From Cycas panzhihuaensis (taxonomy: Eukaryota > Cycadophyta): a DNA stretch of 64,000 nucleotides. Each line of letters opens with the position of its first letter. Within the stretch, counting starts at the first letter, position 1. This document shows, piece after piece, positions 21,747 through 34,181 of the stretch. A program made the position numbers and the translations under genes. The stretch covers positions 201,445,741-201,509,740 of the forward strand of contig CM041465.1 in the NCBI GenBank assembly GCA_023213395.1, given 5' to 3'. Under the pieces are notes generated by a model. That model searched no databases. It had not been told where the DNA came from and saw only the letters and a program-made list of their open reading frames with translations.

Positions 21747-24287
21747 TGTTTCCTAGCTATTGGGAATGGACTCGGGACGCATCGACACAGGTTTGTGCAG
21801 GTATATGTTCTTACTTTTCTTACTTATGGTTGCTAAGGGAATTTAGAATAGTTTGATTGACATGTGCCTGCCTACATGCATTTGTTTGATTGCCTGTTCA
21901 TAATGCATGTGCTTAACGGCACCTCTTAGCCTATGACGACTCACAGCGGGGGCATTCCTCAGCGAATGCGACACCCCGTATGGCGCACAACCACCTACGA
22001 TGTCTCCATGGTCTTTCGGGATGCTTTTGCCAGCTTGCTTATTCGTGTTACCACGTGCCACTTATGTTGCAAACCCTTCCTAAGCCTGGTTTAACCCTTA
22101 GTTAGGGCTCTTTGCACCATTTTGAGTACTTGCCCACTGCCTGGGCCTTCCCCCAGTTGATGTATTTCAGGCTTAGCCCTTGTTCTTACCCTAAAAACTG
22201 ATTTTTATGACTTTTATGTTGTGGTTTTTTCTCTTTTTTAAATTCGGGCGATCTGCAGAACTAAGCGATGCTGGATTCTTGATCTGCCAAGTTTACCGCA
22301 TGACGAATCGCTTAAAATTTGAAAAAAGAGAAACCACGCCGATGCTGGCCGCCATGAACCGCAAGTGGCTTCAGATAATTGGAGGCGCCCCAAGGCCCCC
22401 AACGTTCACTTGCTATGCCCAAGGCATAAAAGCTTTTTTTACTCATTTGCTTGATTCTGGAGAGATTATTCTTCATTCTTCAACTCACCTTCCAAGATTT
22501 CTAGAGAACTTCTTCACAAAAAGACAAAGCACAGAAACAGGGACAAGAGAACTTCTTCTACAGCAGTTGGACAGAGGTACAGTGGGCTGCTATTAGCTGG
22601 AGTTGCAGGGCCATCACGCCCCTCACGAGCTCCATTCCAAGCACCACTCCTCCTCACAAATATCCAAGGCTTCAAGAGGATTTCTTCACCAAAAGACCAC
22701 TTCCAAGTCCCATCTTCAAGCTCTCAACTTGCATGAAGCTCTACCCTTCTACTCTCTTGCAAGGGACAGGCAATACCACCTCTTAGACACTGCTTGAGAT
22801 GTTGTTCCAAGTGGCCAAGGTACATGCATGCATGCTTCCTCCCATTCGAGGTATTTATTGTCTCTTGTTAGTGCTTTTTGCTTGTTTTTCTCCATTGTTT
22901 TGCTTGCAAATTCTTCCCTTCCTTTTGCATGCACTTTCTTTGAGTTTCTCTTGGCCATTTGATACAAGTAATCTTAGTGTGTGTGGCTTATTAGAGTGCT
23001 GCCCTAGGTTAGACGCATTTCCTCGCGTTTCCTTGAAACTCATCCTCCTCCTCTTAGCCTTCTCTTTCGCCATTTTCTAAGCTAGCCGGCATAAAGGGTT
23101 CCCACGAGGATTTGAGGGAGATAAAGTGGTTCCGTCCCCCATTGCCGTCCTTCTCCCCAAGGGTTCCGTCCCTTATCCTCTCTCCCTTTGTCACCCGCGC
23201 TTTCTTAGGAAACGGGGCTAGGGAAGCCTTAGAGGGTTGGTTCGAGTTCCCTTTTTGGCGTAGGCAATTTGCTATTACATGACCCATCTTGTTGCATGCT
23301 AGTATTGCTTTCCCCATACCCTGTGGAGACCTCTCGTGAGTGAGTTAGCCATCCCGAGGCTACACTCAATCCCATTTGGTGCGTTTTATGGGGTACGACA
23401 GTTTGTATTTTCACCGTGCAACTTTATTTCATTTTTCATTATATGTTGGTGCCTAGCTCTATCTTTCTAGTTTAGTTGGTTTCATTTCAGTATACACATA
23501 TATATCTTGCCGGTTTCGTAGCTTCTCTTCCGAGAGGAGGGTATTCTTTCTGCTTATTCGCAGGACTGCTTGGGGGGGGGGGGGTGGCACGCGAGATCAA
23601 CCCGTTGCCGGTCGACCCTCGCACGGTATTCTTCCTTCTCTTTGTTTTGGGCTTTACTTTCCGTTCTTTCAGTTTATTTAGTCCTTACATGTCCTCGGGG
23701 AGGTAAGTGAACCCCCTTCGACGCCTTTGATCGACGTTGCGTGCGCGGAGGACGAAGGGGAGGAGTACAACCGAGAAAGGGAACACGCACCTCTACTCAA
23801 ACGCCGGATCCAGGTATTCATCGCATATCTTTCGTATTTCTTTATGCTTTTACGTTTCTTTGCATTTACTGTGATAGTCAAAGGAACATAAAGGAAAAAG
23901 GAAAACAATCTGTCATTTTCGCATTTGCTTTATCGTACCATTTCTTTACACTGCATGATATAGGAATAGAAGACTTATTTATGTTGTATCCCTTAGCCAC
24001 ATTTTGCTCCATACCCTTTACACATTTGGTTGGTTGCCCCCTCGTCGCATTCTCATTGCCTTGAGAAACCGCGACGCGCGAGGTTTCTTTTCCCTTCCCG
24101 GCCATCCGAAGGGTAGACAGGCCTCGTTTGCACGGCTACCTGGAAGCAACCAGGCACCTTGCGCCGTCCAGACTCGCCACAAGACGGACGCCCATGAGGT
24201 ATAATCCTCGCTATTTAGCCAGCTTAGCATATTGTTTTATACCCTTCCCGCTAGGCGTTGGATCATTGCCCCGCGGAGAGCGTTTCA
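21747..24287 (+). repeat. Solo LTR E3 of a third related family (2541 bp)
   Basis: It begins TGTTTCCTAGC, ends GCGTTTCA and is flanked by perfect duplications ctatc (21742-21746, 24288-24292). The first 300 bp align with the LTR starts of E1 and E2, including the block TTAGCCTATGACGAC. It is richer in G+C and CpG than E1 around it. It has a run of 13 G at 23572-23584. No internal region or second LTR is present, so this is the product of LTR-LTR recombination. Confidence 0.85.
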
Positions 24288-24292
24288 CTATC

Positions 24293-24950
24293 CCTACCTC
24301 CATGTAGATTAGGCACATCATTTTCTCCTTTTTGTGCTCTAAAATGAGCCTAAACTATCACTCTAAGTGCGTCCCTATTCCCCCTAATCGTAGGTGGAAT
24401 GGCGGCTTAGGGTGGATTTCCTATCTTCTCAGGTTCCTCCTATGGCACCTTTTGTTTCCCTTCCTTGGGAAACCTCTCCTCCTAATTAGATGTATGGTCT
24501 TTCATCACTCTTGAGCTTGGAAGTACACTCTAACTAGGACTGCATTCTTGAGTAACTCTACTCTCCTCCCGTCGACACTTCCTTTGTATATCCTGCTATG
24601 CTCCTTCGATGGACATGTTGGCTCTCCATCTCTTTAGCCTCATACGTACCTATTACCTACACTCATGGTGGTCATGTGTGCCCGCTAGGAGTATGTCCTC
24701 ACATGAAGGGAAGCGTGGGCATCATCCAAATAATCTAATAACAAGGATCATCTAGCAATAAACTAAAATCATCATGATCTATAGCCCCTCATGCATTTAT
24801 GCACCTATGCCTACATATACACAAACATATATACAAGACATATAAATAACAAAATACATCATCATACACCATCATAACACCATCGTCATACATCAAATGT
24901 GGTGCTAATGGCCTCGTCTATATACATAAAGAATCATAGCATACAAAATA
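24293..24950 (+). other. E1 spacer after the missing integrase
   Basis: From 24335 on it matches the E2 spacer beyond integrase (55560 downward, minus strand), beginning at AATGAGCCTAAACTA in both. No gene was recognised in it. It separates the deleted pol from the convergent 3' end of the antisense PMD gene. Confidence 0.6.
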
Positions 24951-27751
24951 ATATAGTATATCATCCATAGGAAGCTAGAATCCTTGTAGGGAGGAGTACA
25001 ATCATATGGTAACATATGGTGACGCCTTGGAGGTCTAGTGCTTTCCCGATCAAAACTAGCCATAACCCTACTCTCTGGTGCTCCTGTGCTCAAGAGGTGT
25101 CATCTCCTGGCCAACACAATCTCTTCCTAGGAGACCACATGTCTCCTAGGCTCCTCCTATGCCTTTATGAGCTCTCAAACTCGTTCCCCTCATCTTGAGG
25201 CCTCCTTGCGGTCGTCACCATCATCTAAGTCTGAGTCCTACTCTGCGATGATCTCACTGCCATCTGCTCCACCAGTTAATTGTATCACATCTAGATATGA
25301 TCCCTCTCTCCCTCCACCCCCTAGAGTCTCTCTGCTGCTTAGAGTCTCTCCTCTAGTATGATAATCCAAATGCAGCTCTTTGCATCTCCACCTGCTCTTC
25401 TGCTCTGAGCCTCTAATGACTTGACCCAGCCTCATAGAACATCCCTCGCTGCAACTACCTGGTCCCTCTCTACTTAGGTCCTATCCAGCTCTCCCTATAG
25501 CGGTCCCACCCTCACTTGGTGCTCTTGGGACTCTACTACCTATATGTCCCTAGCCTTAATCAGTGGGGTGAATGTTATTGTGTGTGCCCCTGCTAATCGT
25601 GGCTCCTCTCTAACCTAGATGGGAGGTTTCCCCTCTGTGTAGACTTTGGGGAAATACCTCCTGAACTATCACCTTGACCAACCTCGCCATCCCTACTACT
25701 CTTGCCAAATCAAACACACCACATGTCAGTCTATACATCCATATATATATCAAATCCTAAAACCAAATCAAAATAAGCCACCTAGTAGTCAAAAGATAAT
25801 AGGAAAAGGTAGTGTTTTACCTCTAGGGATGACTAACTCCTCAACTTAGATGACCACCTCTTCCTCAATACCTCCCTCAACTGCTAGTACCTCTTCCTCC
25901 TTAGGTACCACCTTGCCTACCACTTAGCCTGCCAGGGTATCTCCTCCTCCCTCTGCTACTACTGCTACTATCGCTACCACTGCCTGAGCTCTGCCCATCA
26001 CCCTTAGTCTCTAGACTGGTGTGCAGGGTAGCCTACCTCTCCCTGTAACTCTTGAGGGACTCGCCTCTCCTCTTGCAGCTCTTGAGGGCCCTACCTCACC
26101 TCCTGCGGTCCCTGATGGACCAATCTCATAACCTGCAGCTTCCAATAGGTCTGCCCCATCATCCTTGTCATCTCTGTCATTGTCATCTCCATCTCCAAGG
26201 GTACCTGTCACTCCTCTTACCTCGTCGTCACTATCCCACCTCACTCCTCTATATGGGTCCACTGTATAGTCTACCATGGTGAGAATGTTTAGCAATGTAG
26301 CCTCCATCGATCCCCTAACACGAGCCTGGTCCTCGATCCCTCTAAATTGAGTCTGCCATCTATGTACCATAGGAGCCCATGTCAAGATGGGGTGTGGTCC
26401 TCCTGGTGGTGCTACTACCCCAAAATGATCAAAAAACCAGCACTGAAGTAGCATACAGTAGGAGAATCCTCCTCTCTCATTTACCCTGATGGCATCTAAC
26501 TGGGCAACTATGTTTACCGCTATCAAAGTAGCCTAATCCAATCTCTCCCCAGCCTCACACCTCTTGACTATCTCCATCCATCCGCCGGGTATGTCCTTGT
26601 AGTTTTGTTTCTAGGAAACCTAAAATAGAATGCCTAACGTGATCAAATTCCTCGCCTGAGGAATCCATAACATAACCATAGTCTGGACCGACACTCCTCA
26701 TTTGTCCCACCTATCCTAGCCAGTAAAGAACGTGGTCGCCTCCCTGTGTGTAGTGTTATTGTTAGGGAATGTCCCTAGTGACATTAGTGCTCCTCCTATT
26801 GGTACGACCAAGATCCTCTGAATGTCCCTTGGTGTAATAGTAACATCCTCCACTTGGGGGAGGTAGAATACATGCTGCCTACGATCCCAATATGTGACTA
26901 TATCTACTAGGAGACATTGATCTGAAGTGTACTGAGGCATCCTAATAATCTTCAGTAGTCCATATCACCCCAGTATCCGTCAATCCCCCCATGTCATCAT
27001 CTTGATGAATCTCATCATTACTATCCCTATGTTTTTATGATTATCCACCATGATAACTGCCCACAGAAGCACCCAACAACCAGTCAGAATACTCCACACT
27101 CTACCTGCCTGGCCTCAGGTTACCTCTCCCCCCCTCTAGGCTAAGTTTGGCACCTCTCTGAGCCCCTTTTCTTATTTTTTCTACTTGTTGTCCTATGTCT
27201 CATGTCAAACTCTATGGTACCATGGAGTTTGATATGGGCCCCGCTAAAATTTTAGTATTTTTCTTAGTGGCCCTGTGGCAAACTTTACGGCACCGCGAAT
27301 TTTGCTACGGGGCCACCCATACCCCCTACATAAGGGGGGGTAATGCCCAAAAAAACAAAAAACTTTACCCAGATAGACTACACTCTGGCCCACTAGGACT
27401 AGGGATACCTAATGCCTTGGTCCTCCCCCTCTTTCGGCCCAAATTGGGCTCTAAAGGATCTCAATTTATCCTTAAGGGGCTAAAAACTACTCTAGAAAAG
27501 CATAAAAACACATTAAATTAAATGGACAAAATGGAGTAAGTAGGGGGTGATCCACTCACTGGATCCAGCCTCGCTACTACTATCTCATCGTCTTGGTCTT
27601 GTTGGCTGTCTCCATGCCTCGATCCAATGGTCATATCTCCCTCTATGTACCTTTGAAGTTAGGTGGTGCTCTATTGCAGAAGGGAAAGGGCTCCAGATCG
27701 ATTGTGAGCCTGTGAAAATGAATTTTGTTTTCAATGAGTTTCCCTTATATA
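24951..27751 (-). pseudogene. E1 antisense plant-mobile-domain (PMD) gene
   Basis: It is read on the minus strand, opposite to E1. It has a TATATAAG box at 27751-27744, exon 1 ending at 27560, intron 27559-27057 (GTGAGT...GGGCAG), exon 2 27056-25821, intron 25820-25701 (GTAAAA...GGCAAG) and exon 3 from 25700. Exon 2 holds the PMD: L-L-V-D-I-V-T-Y-W-D-R-R-Q-H-V-F-Y-L-P (26900-26850), T-P-R-D-I, then an N-Y-K-D-I-P-G-G-W segment and R-G-G-F-S-Y-C-M-L-L-Q-C-W (26470-26430). Next come an acidic stretch and GPSG-type repeats (26160-26020). PMD proteins in plants act in gene silencing and development or are carried by transposons. About ten point stops and a start changed to ATA make this copy inactive. 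The whole layout recurs in E2. Confidence 0.8.
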
Positions 27752-28299
27752 GGTAGGGGCCTTGATGGGTACTTCCTCCTTTTCTTCTATTGTGGTAGCC
27801 CCTATTGCTGCCCCTTTTCCTATATCACCTTTTCCTTTTGGGTTTGTCCCTTATTCCACCTCTATAGCCTCCATTTTTTGCCTCCTTGACACATTTATGA
27901 CAATCCCTTTAGTCTCTAGTAGGCCCCTCCTATCTCGATTTTCGTACTATCCTAAAGCATACCCATGTTTATACTTATTTGGCTCATTTTTCCACCTTCA
28001 ATCAATTTTTGCTACTCGTTCAAGCCTTTGGGGCTCCTATAGGAAGTGCTTCCCTCATCCTAGACCTCGTTGAGGCTCTTTTAGCGACCTTTGGGACCCT
28101 AAAGGGGCTCTTTTTTACCGTCATTTCTTTCCTGTCTGTCGAGTCGATTTCCTCGTCCCTAGGTATCCTCCCTCTAAGGCTCTCTTATCCTCCACAATCC
28201 TTATTTATAGCCTCCCAAGTACTTTGTAGCCCCAACGCTACCTCTCACATCCTTCTATGCTCATTGACCCCATTGTCGCTCTTCCTTTTCATTCGTCTC

Positions 28300-28750
28300 A
28301 CTGAGACCCTTATCTCTCTTGCTATGGCGCTACTCATCTTTACCGATAGTGGAAGTCATGGCAACCCAAGCCCTTCCACCACCATGTAGATCATCCATAA
28401 CCCCTCCAGGTACGATTACATGCATTTTAGAGTTTTCTTTCTTAAAGCCACCAATAACGAAGCTGAGTACATAGCCATTATTGAAGCCCTTACCAATGCG
28501 CTTCACTTCCATCATGGGCCCATCATCCTCCTTTGTAACTCTCAAGTCATGGTGTCTCATCTTACCCAGGTCTACTAAGTATGTTATCCATGTCTAAGAG
28601 CCCTCGCCTTGATCACTAGGTCCCTTTTGTCCCATTTCTCTTCCATTGATATCTGACATATCTCTCGAGACCACAATGTTGAGGTAGATGGCCTCATCTG
28701 CCTCATCCTTGAGCGTCACCTCCCTCTCCTGAGTGATCCTCCTTGAGGAA
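28300..28750 (+). pseudogene. E1 archaeal-type second RNase H
   Basis: Sense to E1, the reading shows I-F-T-D-S-G-S-H-G-N-P (first Asp near 28343), then K-A-T-N-N-E-A-E-Y-I-A-I-I-E-A-L (catalytic Glu near 28470). L-C-N-S-Q-V-M-V-S-H-L-T-Q-V-Y follows, with the second Asp changed to Asn, near 28530. An H-N-V-E-V-D-G-L end comes near 28680. T-N-N-x-A-E-Y is typical of type I RNase H of the archaeal/plant kind known as a second RNase H in Tat elements. Stops near 28386 and 28577 inactivate it. It lies on the far side of the antisense PMD gene, not beside RT. Confidence 0.8.
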
Positions 28751-29236
28751 CCTATCTAGTTGCCTAGGTGCCCAGGTTCTGGGTTGTCCCATTCTTCCAT
28801 CTTATAATCCACTCGTACCTCCAAAAGCCAGCCACTAATGAGGTTAAACTATGGTGACCATTAGGTTTGTTCTCTTCACCCTACCATTCATACTACTCTC
28901 AGTGTAGAGTCCTTATTATTCTAGCTCCCCTATGCACATAACATCTTGTCTGTAGCATTGGTTTGATCATGTCCATAATCATCACCACTATTTATATTGT
29001 ATTTATACGATGGGGGCATCTGCCCATCTATTCGCTCTACTTGTTAACTTTAAGGTGATGCATAGGTAGCCCCTATATTGCCTCTCTCTCTTCTTCCTAT
29101 CCACGCATCTTGCCACAACACTCGCTATCACCCTTGGCTCATATCATTATTGTATTTGTTGTATATATATTGTTAACATTTTGTTGCCAACATTCACCAT
29201 TGTGATATGCTTCTGAGCAGTGAGGCTCTATTGCCA

Positions 29237-29245
29237 AGGGGGTAG
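29237..29245 (+). other. Polypurine tract of E1
   Basis: AAGGGGGTAG-type purine run abutting the 3' LTR start TGTTTCC. Confidence 0.7.
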
Positions 29246-32200
29246 TGTTTCCCAGCTTCCGAGAATGGACACGGGCGAGATGATTGAGGTAAGTATAGGT
29301 ACACTTCTATCCCTCGCCTTTATCAGTTATAGGAAAGGTGGATTGAAGCATTATATTTGTATTACATGATGATTGATTCATTGCATAATCATTATGAATT
29401 CACTACTTGGCTATACTACATCTTAGCACTTTTTTTAGCCTATGATGATTTAGGGATACGAATTCCATGGTGCTCCATAACCCTCCTCCATGTCTCTACA
29501 ATGTTCCCAAGTGCCATTTTGGCCTTCGTAGTCCAAACTCATCACCTGTCAGTGCATCATAACCCCTAGCACCTTGCCTAAGCTTGATTAGCATCCTCCA
29601 CCTATTTATTGACTTTATGGGAACTTCTCACCATTAGTAACTGTCTGTTATAGGATGTCCTAAGCCCCATAGCCCTTTCCTGCCACTTGGATAGAGTACC
29701 ATACCCCTTTAGGCCTAAGTTTCCCTTATTTTTTAGAGCTTCTAGGCTTCTTTCTCTTTATTTTTCTCCATGTTTATGCCGCACCACGATAAACTTTATG
29801 GTATACGCAAAGCGTCATAATCTTTATTAAGTTTCTTTGTGAGGTGATCGTCACAATTTATTTTTTAAATCTGCCATGGATAATTTTACATTTATTACAA
29901 AATTGCCACATGGCAACGACTTATTCATGACCCAGGATGAACCCTAATCATATGATTGAGCTAGGGTTGGATTTAAAAACCCAAAAACATCCTCATTTGT
30001 TCTCTCTCTCATTCATTTTTTCTACCACTTCATCAAAAAATGCCCTGTAATAAGACAAAACCTGCTACATCATATTCTCATCTAGTTACCAGCCTCCTAT
30101 AGCTCCAAACACATAGCAACATACCTATAACATACCCACCTAATTGAATATCACACTCCAAGTGCTCCATAAAGCTTAGATTCTCCTCTTCACTCCAGTT
30201 TCTTTCCAGCTTGTTGCTTCTTTAGGGTTTCCCACCTATAAACCCCACATGGTTGGTTTCTCTCCCTTTTTCTCAAGTAGATCTACCTCTGATCTACACA
30301 CAATAGGTATCTCTAGGCTTATAATTTATTTTCCCTTCATTTGAGTAACATAAACATCATTTGTTAATACTTTTGCATCACTTTTTCTTTGTTTTCTATA
30401 CTATAAACATGAGGCAAACCCTCTTTTTTTCATTGGTTCTCTTTTGTTCTTCTGGATACTCCCTGGTTTTGTCAAGGAGGTAGCAAAGAAGAGGCACTCA
30501 TGGAGAGTGAAAGGAGCAAAGGCATGGTTTTGCACCCAGTAAGCCTTCTCCTCAAGGGTGCCCCCCTTCTCTCCTCACCTCTTCTTTCTCTATGCTTCTC
30601 TTAGGTTTCTAAAGGGACATTAGAAGAAAGGTCATTACTGGCAGTAGTGTAGGTATCACATTACTGCGCTTGCTACCGATACTTGCTAATCTTACACATG
30701 CAGGGTTTTAGCCTGAATCCCATATCTCTTTCTCCCTTTGGCCTAGTCTTATCAAAGTTGTAAAAGCCGCGCGTTGCAACTTCTGCAACATTAACGACAT
30801 TTACAACATTATTCACTATTTCTTGACTTGCATTCTAAAAGTTTACTGTATTTACCTCTCTTCACATCTTGGTGCTTGGGTAGCATGGATCACTTGCTGA
30901 TTTAGAGGGTTATCCATTCTGAGGCTATCCATCCTTGTTCTCCCTTTTACCCCCTTCTCTCTATATTGTTTATTAGATGACATATAAAGGATAAAGAGTG
31001 ATATTATGATGAATGTGTTTCTTGACTAAGATACATGTATCCTATCATTCTCCATATTGCACATCTATCCCACATATATTTTATGCCCCTTGAGAAAGGC
31101 CAAACCTTGTTTGATTGGAGATCATCTTATTATATGTGGAAAGTGAAGGAGGTTCCATTCTGGGTATGTTCCTCCCTTTCCAACCATCACTTCTTTTAGC
31201 TCGCAAAGTTGTAAGTTAAAGTTGTATTTACCTTCACATTTCCTTGTATTACTTTCTTTTCTTGTCTTTTTGTTTGATTTGGGGGAAGGTAAGGGAGCCC
31301 CCCTCTCCTTCTTCGTTGATATCATTCCATTGCGCCACCCATGGTTGGGGAAAGTGAGGATAGTGGGCATAGCAAGGGGCAGCACTATTTTGGCCACTGT
31401 ATTCTAGGTATGCCTTGTATTTTCCTAATTTTCCTTCCTTTGCTCTCCTCCTTTCATTTGTATATCATTTGAAAAAGGAAAAGAAGAAGGATTAGCTTAG
31501 GTTACTTTCACTTAACTAGTTTACTTGCTTCCTTGTAAGTGCATGTAGAACTTTTGCATGTGCATTCCTTCTACCTTGTTGTATTACCTAATGACCTTGC
31601 ATCTTTCGTATGTGTTTTCATGCTATATAGCTATCCTTTATAATCTTTCTTTCTTACATTCAAAAGATAAAGAGAGTGAGGTTACGTATGTGGGTAAATC
31701 AGTAAGAATTTCGTATTATTTCCTTACTTTGAAAAGTAACCTCTTCACACATAAAAACACATTATTGCATGCACTGCATCCTCTCTACATCACCCCATCT
31801 TACCACACACAGACATAAATATTGAAACAACTTCTTTTATCGATTCATGTTCCTAAGACCCCCTTAGGTTTGGCACCTTGGAGGCACCCCCCTCTCAAGG
31901 CCATTTACCTTACTCAATTTCTTTTGTCTCTCTTGGTTAGGCTCCCTTCATTTGGCCTATAGATCACCTCTAGCCCACAATGCTACTCATCATCTTAACC
32001 ACCCATGTGCATGGGCCATTCTCCTTTTTCTTACTAAAAGTCACATTTTTTATACCATCTTTTCTTACATGAGGAGCGATTCCCTCGATCTTTTTTCTGC
32101 CCTCTTCTGCCCATCCAAGGATGGGAGGGCCCCTCTTGATGTTACTTAGGAAATCGAGGAGATCCCTTATCTTTCTACTACTCCAAATTAAGGAAGGGTT

Positions 32201-32377
32201 GCCTCAAAGGAGTTTGTGTGCCATTTGCGAGTCCCGAACCTGCGTTCTAACACATGGATGCCCTTTGTGGGTGATTGCTTTCACTTGCCACCATAGGTTC
32301 ACAGCTACCCATATCATTGATCACTTAGCTTGACCTTGTCCAAGTTTAGTTAACCCCCCCCCAGAGGTGCGATTCCA
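29246..32377 (+). repeat. 3' LTR of E1 (3132 bp)
   Basis: It aligns with 10529-13681 along its length and ends GATTCCA followed by gtcat (32378-32382). Confidence 0.9.
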
Positions 32378-32382
32378 GTCAT

Positions 32383-32652
32383 TATGCCCTTAATAAGATG
32401 TAAGACTGCTAGGGCCACCAATAGAATTACAGGAACAAAACCCCCATATATCTATTTAAAGGCTTAAATATCACTTGTAGAGAGTTGTCAAGGATTATTA
32501 TCTTTCAAAGAGAAAGTACTTTAGTACTCCCTTTAATGTTCAATATTATTTTGTGATCTATTTATATATTTTATTCTTATTAAGGTAATATTTGACTTTT
32601 ATTTCTATTAAGTTGTATTTGTAAGGTTGATTTTCTAAAAGAAAATACTCCA
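32383..32652 (+). repeat. 3' LTR of chromovirus A, second fragment
   Basis: It continues the alignment to the 5' LTR from its base 95 on and ends CTCCA. The next bases return to copia element C. Confidence 0.85.
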
Positions 32653-32819
32653 ATATTCTTTTCATCTTCAATGGAATTTGTAGTAAGCACTCCATAACCT
32701 ATTTCAATTAGTTCCTACATATCCTTGGATATAAAAATAGGTTTCATGCGTCTACTCCAATTTAGAAAGTTAGTTTCATCAAACTTTAGAGCCATAACAT
32801 TACTAATATTTGAGGTCAT
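32653..32819 (-). pseudogene. Copia element C: gag N-terminus
   Basis: On the minus strand a start at 32819 opens a reading with A-L-K-F-D-E-T-N-F-L-N-W-S-R-R-M (from about 32790), the copia gag 'L-x-G-x-N-Y-x-x-W' signature, and I-E-I-G-Y-G-V. It runs into the insertion site of chromovirus A and continues at 4220. One in-frame stop is present. Confidence 0.75.
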
Positions 32820-33730
32820 AATGAGAAAATTCACCTTAAAAAATAACTACTTAAAAAGTAAAGTACTTAAAAGGAAATATTAAAAAAAACACTAAAAGAA
32901 GGAAATAAAGGTACTTAAAAGCAATCAAGACTTGTCCCACTTCAATTTTATGACTTGCACAAATATCTTAATTAGGACTTAACCTCCTCCAAAGTAAGTA
33001 TTTTTTTTATTAATAAAGATTACAAACTAAAAATTTGCTAGTTTATTCAAGGGTCATCCACCTAAGAAGCCTAAAACTAACATTAAGTTTGGTCATTAAA
33101 AAAATTACATCAAATGACTTCAAAATAACTTGAATTATTATCTACTTAGTGGAGGGCTAAAATAGAAACCCAATGCCTTAAATGACACTCAATTCTAAGT
33201 TAAAATAACCAAATCATGCATTAAAATGAATAAGGGAAAAATAGCCCTTTAGTATATAAATCTTAAAGAAATTGTATATCAATTTTTAATCATTAAAAAA
33301 GATATCAAATAGAGACTAAATATTGCCATGTGACCACTCATTTCATTTAGGTAGAAGTGTAGGATGCCTTGAAGTTGATGGATCTAAAATTGGACCCCAT
33401 TGGTGATAAATATTATTGTTGAAGCTAAAATAGGTTAGTCTCTTTAGAAATGAGTTAGTCCCTTTGAAAAATGAACTCTTGGTCACTTGAATGTTACTAT
33501 GTGACCTACAAGCTTAGTGATAAAAGTGAGGGTTACTTAACAATGAAAAAGGTTTAAATACAATGATTGCTTAACTAATAAAAGTTCACACATCAATATC
33601 AAATGTATATGAGTGCTTCAGATAAAGATGCACAATAAGATGTAAAATGCCATCAATGATTAAGTAAACACATCAGTAGATGAACTTCCCACTAATTAGA
33701 ACTAAATTAAAATTCTAAAATTTAGAGTTT
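32820..33730 (-). other. Probable leader and LTR remains of copia C, no gene
   Basis: By position this is the 5' leader and LTR of element C. I could not find its PBS or LTR ends. It is AT-rich with no coding motif on either strand. Confidence 0.3.
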
Positions 33731-33735
33731 TCTCT

Positions 33736-34168
33736 TGTTAGAAATATTTACCCTAATGCTACCTTCTATATCTAACTATTGTATAATGTATGTAAATATT
33801 AAAGTCAATATGTAATTACTAAAAGTTCGATGAAATGGATAATCATCCATTTTAATGAACTTCTCTCTCATAATTATTCTAGAATCTTTCAAGTATGCTT
33901 GGCTTGGAAGGTTTGTGAGGCTAGTTGGATGGTTACATAGGAGTAGGAAGAGGAGGCTAGTTGAAATCAGAGAGAGAGGATGAGATCCTCATCAATCATT
34001 CATGTATTTTATTTATTATAAATATAAAGTTCTCATATTTAAGATGCATTGTTTTCTCCTCTAAAGGGGTTTTCCACTTCCAATATCTAGTGTATATTGT
34101 TTGATTGATTTAGAGTTGATATTCTAATATTATGGCTATGTCTTATGCATGGTACCCTCTCTCCAACA
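33736..34168 (+). repeat. 5' LTR of copia F
   Basis: 433 bp with TG...CA ends. The PBS follows without a gap. Confidence 0.9.
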
Positions 34169-34181
34169 TGGTATTAGAGCA

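Larger units (their letters stand above)
10529..32377 (+). mobile_element. Giant Tat/Ogre-like Ty3/gypsy element E1 (non-autonomous)
   Basis: It spans 21,849 bp with perfect 5-bp target duplications gtcat and TG...CA ends. Minus its two inserts (B and solo LTR E3) it is about 15.2 kb. The layout is 5' LTR, PBS, gag, protease, linker, antisense plant-mobile-domain gene, archaeal-type RNase H, polypurine tract, 3' LTR. RT, first RNase H and integrase, present in the related E2, are absent: the reading passes from the post-protease linker (about 21700) straight to the post-integrase spacer (24335). The LTRs differ at roughly one base in ten by eye, so the insertion is old. Confidence 0.88.
4221..32652 (+). 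mobile_element. Ty3/gypsy chromovirus A, whole element with nested insert
   Basis: Without its 21.85-kb insert this element is about 6.6 kb, a usual size for chromoviruses. In order it shows a 5' LTR, an initiator-methionine PBS, a leader, gag, protease, RT, RNase H, integrase, a chromodomain-like end, a polypurine tract and a 3' LTR. The 3' LTR is split by element E1 after 90 bp plus the target duplication. All coding parts are heavily decayed. It lies in the gag of copia element C, in the opposite orientation. Confidence 0.85.

Noticed and set aside
22207-22596. 129-codon open stretch in solo LTR E3
   Set aside because: It lies wholly in the LTR, has no family motif and is not shared with the LTRs of E1 or E2.
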